This document shows positions 60,568-64,000 of a stretch of DNA of 64,000 bases, piece by piece. A program made the position numbers and the translations under genes. The notes beneath the pieces were generated by a model. It worked only from the letters and a program-made list of their open reading frames with translations, was not told where the DNA came from and searched no databases. This stretch comes from Spirodela intermedia (taxonomy: Eukaryota > Streptophyta > Magnoliopsida > Alismatales > Araceae), in NCBI GenBank assembly GCA_902729315.2, contig LR746273.1, positions 501,001 to 565,000 on the forward strand, in the 5' to 3' direction. The first letter of the stretch is position 1, and every line of letters begins with the position of its first letter.

Positions 60568-61719
60568 ATATGATGATCAGTAAGCTTCTTCCTTCCTCTC
60601 TTGACTACACTCAAGGCCTCTAGTGAGTGGTCAGCTCTTCCCTTCTCCCCTCAGACGATAGTGACAGCATGGTTAACCCTTCTTTCGGTGGATCTCTCTA
60701 GCAAGCAATGTAGCACTTCCAGACAATACTTCTACGACTTCTAACATGGCGTGGTATGTCCAAAAAAAACCAAGCCACCACACCTGTGTGTCCAATTGCC
60801 CAAGATGCAAACTAAACTTAGGCAATAATTTATTTCCTATTTTAGTATTTACTTACTTACTTTTGTCATTTATTTACATTTTATGGTAAGCTATTTCTAT
60901 TTCATGCACGTTTCGATTGAAATGAGTAGAACTAATTCAAAACTTGATGAATGATCTTAGTTCTTATTCTAAATCTTTTGAAACTTGTCTAAGATTAAGC
61001 TAAGATCATTTTCAACTTATTTTTTATTAATTTTCACTGTCAAATCTAGACATATTTATGTTCTTGGCATTTTGCAAATAACAAGTATTTTTTTTATTTT
61101 TGAATGCAAAATCACCTAGATTAAAGGCTAATTAATGAGCCTTCAACAATTAAAAGAAGCTAGAAACATTCACCACTGACCTCGTGTTATGTGTCTGAAT
61201 CTTCGAGCACACATTATCCAAGAAAATGGGTTGACCATATTTCCCTCTTTCTTCATTTTCATCTTATTTCTCTCTCTCCCTCTCTCTCATGAGACCTCTC
61301 TTCTCTCTCCATCTCTCGTGAGATCTCTCCCTTTCTCCCCCTCTCTCTCAATCGATCTCCTTCTCTTTCTCTCTCTCGATCAATCTCCCTCTCTCTCTCT
61401 CTCTCTCGTGAGACTTTTCTCTCTCTGTCTCATGTGAGATTTCTCTCTTCTCTCTTTCTCTCCCTTTCATGAGAGATCTCATCCCTTCTCTCTCCCATGA
61501 GAGTTCTCTCATGGTTCCCTTCCTTTATTCTTCTCACCTCACCTTTCTATTTTGTTATTTCTGTTAAATATTAATAAAATATTAAAATCACTTTATAAAT
61601 AAATTAAATTCATTTTCATGACAGATTAATCAATATCTTTGTGTTCAACTTAAGACTTACTTCAATATTAATGTTTTATTAAGTCTTAGTTATAAATATT
61701 ATTAGATAGTGTGTATTTA
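60568..61719. other. sequence between retroelement pieces, with TC-rich minisatellite
   Basis: 60568-60830 is not recognised. 61240-61520 is a TC-rich array with the recurring unit TCTCTCATGAGA / TCTCGTGAGA. No reliable coding frame is present; the open frame at 61189-61437 is Ser/Leu from the array. Confidence 0.55.
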
Positions 61720-62030
61720 AATGCTACAACAAGTGCACAGTATGAACCTACTGTCTGCTGAAGTTTTTAATCAATTTCAATTGGGAGAGCTTAAGGAGAC
61801 CCTTATTGTTCTCCAACTAGTAGATAGTTTAGTAAAAACTCCTCAAAGTTTGTTGGAGGATGTCATTATTGATGTGAAGGGTTGTTGTTTTTCTCTTAAC
61901 TTTTTAATCGTAGATATCCCTATTAAAGATGATTTATGTCATGCACCAATCATTTTGGGTAGACCATTCCTTGCCACAGCTAAGGTAAATAAGACTGCAA
62001 AAATAAAATAATTAATATAAAATCAGAAGA
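61720..62030 (+). mobile_element. gypsy retropepsin relic
   Basis: Open for 96 codons. The text SLLEDVIIDVKGC and APIILGRPFLATAK matches the protease region of Athila/Tat-like gypsy elements. The active-site DTG triad is not seen, so the N-terminal part is missing or worn. Confidence 0.75.
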
Positions 62031-62319
62031 TAAGAACATTGTATTTAATGTATTTCGCAGCACTAAATTCCCTATCAAGGATATGGATGAATTGGAGGAA
62101 GTTGATGGTGTTGAAGAGGTCAATTAGGTTCAACATGTGGCTGATTTTGAACCAACCTATGCAGATGCAAAACATAAAACTAAAAAACCTTTAAACATAG
62201 TAGTATCATCTAAGCCATCATTAGAACAAGCTCTAGATTTAGATCTGAAACAATTGCCTGAATCAATGAAATATATATTATTGGGCCTAACCAAACCTTG
62301 TATGTAATCATTTCAGCAT

Positions 62320-63038
62320 CATTGACTGAGGAACAAGAGGATAGGATTGCCGAGGTTTTAAGAAATCATAAGGGAGCAATTGTCTAGACAATGACAGACC
62401 TCAAGGGAATAAATTTAGACATTTGTATACATCGAATCTACTTGGAAGATAATGTGAAACCTAGTCGTGAGAAGTAGAGGAGATTGAACCCCACCATGAG
62501 AGAGGTAGTGAAGAAAGAGATTATAAAATAGATTGATGTAGGGATCATCTAACCTATTTTTGATAGCCCATGGGTGAGTCCAACACAAGTCGTACCAAAA
62601 AATCAGGTTGGACTGTGACACAAACAGAAAAAGGAGATGAAGTACCAATAAGATTAACCACAAGATGGAAGGTGTCCATTCATTACCAAAGGCTTAATAC
62701 AGTAACAAGAAAAGATCAATTCCCTCTTCCATTTTTAGTTCAAATCTTAGAAACATTAGCAAAGTAAAAATATTTATGTTTCCTAGATGGGTATTCGGGA
62801 TATAATCAGATAGTTATTTATCTAGATTATCAAGAAAATACAAGTTTTACTTGCCCCTTTGGAACCTATGCATTCAAGAGAATGTCCTTCAAACTACGTA
62901 ATGCCCTAGCCACTTTTTAGTAGTGCATAATGTCTATCTTTTCAAACATGATTCGTGATTTTTTAGAGATCATCATGGATGATTTTTCTATTTTTAGTGG
63001 ATCATTTGATCCTTATTTAAGTAATCTAATTAGGGTAC
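62320..63038 (+). mobile_element. gypsy reverse transcriptase relic
   Basis: Translation with stops gives DLKGINLDICIHRIYLEDN, RRLNPTMREVVKKEI, DSPWVSPTQVVPKN, TRKDQFPLPFLVQILE, CPFGTYAFKRM and a decayed IMDDFS motif. The order protease then reverse transcriptase fits Ty3/gypsy. It is cut at 63038 by an inverted LTR. Confidence 0.85.
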
Positions 63039-64000
63039 TGACATGACTTAGTCATTGTATACTAAATCACATAAATTTAAAATTTATAAAATAAGAAAAT
63101 ACTAATTTTTAGATATTTAGAAGTATTTATAAACAAATATATCAACTATAATTTAATAAAACTTCTAAAAATAGTGGTAATTTTCAAGGTTGATCATAGG
63201 GATGTAATATAATATCAAGTAATTTTTCAAAATTTTACTCAAAGAATATGATTTTTTATTTAAAGTTTATACTACAAAATAAAAATATATTTAAAATTTG
63301 TGAAAAAGAGAAATAAGGGTGCGGATGTCAAGATGACATCAGCACCCGACAAATGTAAATTGGGCGAAAATAGAGTTTTACCTAGTGATTCTTATGTAAG
63401 TGATTACAAATGATTTAATTGATCAAATTAAGATCTATAAAAGTTAGAAGAATCATAATTGAATGAAGTATAACTTGGTAAATTTAAATCATAGAAATTA
63501 TTACTAAATGAAGTAAAAATTAAGTTGAAAGTAGAAAAATAGAGTTCTAGTATCACGGCGGTGATGCGTTGGCGATGCACTATAATCCTAAGCGTTCAAG
63601 AGGATCGTCATGTAGTGTCCACAGCCTTGAAGGCTATCTTTGGACAAGGATGACATGGGCAATCTCTAGATTTCCTTGCGAAGTCTAGAGATCAATGAAA
63701 TGGGTTGTCGAATCATCTCTAACAATTGTCACCCAGTGGAGCAAAAAAATGACGACTTTGTGGCTCTCTGATGACTATCACCCGATAGATAGGAGCTGAA
63801 TGGAGGTAAGGTGCGTGTCAAGAAACTTCATCCTTAGGTCCATGTAGTAAGAGGAGGCTCTTCATCGCATCTAGTATGCTCTAAGGAGGTAGCGACTTGT
63901 CTTTCAGCAGATCGTCCTCTTTCTAATGATAGCTTATTTGTCAATCAATTAGAGATGATTTACTCGATTGATTTGTAATCTTTTTATCGCAAATCGTTCA
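63039..64000 (-). mobile_element. inverted LTR, runs off the right edge
   Basis: Starts TGACATGACTTAGTC and follows the inverse of 55300-56224 to the window end. It interrupts the reverse transcriptase relic, so it inserted later, unless the junction is a rearrangement. Confidence 0.75.

Overview
The window is plant nuclear DNA. The genes have many short introns with GT..AG borders, GC-rich third codon positions and plant-specific families, and long AG/CT microsatellites lie near or inside genes. The strong GC bias of the exons against AT-rich introns and spacers suggests a monocot, possibly commelinid-like, but nothing here fixes the species.

Positions 1-47,400 are a gene-bearing stretch. 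In order: a pectate lyase cut by the left edge (-); CYP97A carotenoid beta-ring hydroxylase in 16 exons (-); a shugoshin in 9 exons (-); an intronless C2H2 EAR repressor of the ZAT type (-); an intronless TIR-NB-ARC-TPR protein (-); an SRC2-like C2-domain protein (+); a BAHD acyltransferase of the DCR cuticle type (+); a pectin methylesterase in 5 exons including a GC-AG intron (+); a broken MATE/DTX transporter (-); and a WRC-domain protein (-). Exon borders were worked out by hand and checked by reading-frame arithmetic: the exon lengths of CYP97A (1881 nt), shugoshin (996 nt) and the pectin methylesterase (1281 nt) each sum to a whole number of codons.

Positions 47,400-64,000 hold no host gene that I can see. 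They are a nest of decayed Ty3/gypsy LTR retrotransposon pieces in both orientations. The pieces are: one near-complete LTR of about 1.67 kb with a worn primer-binding site; truncated LTRs; gag, protease, reverse transcriptase and integrase relics full of stop codons; and a duplicated block of about 0.75 kb that carries the polypurine tract and the first bases of an LTR. Another AT-rich desert (37,960-41,500) splits the gene-bearing part.

The genes do not form a pathway. Three act on cell wall or cuticle (pectate lyase, pectin methylesterase, DCR-like acyltransferase), but they lie far apart on different strands, so the grouping is probably chance. I found no convincing new biological system. 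The points most worth a second look are the recombinant retroelement junctions, the GC-AG intron, the multiply damaged DTX gene and the TIR-NB-ARC-TPR protein.
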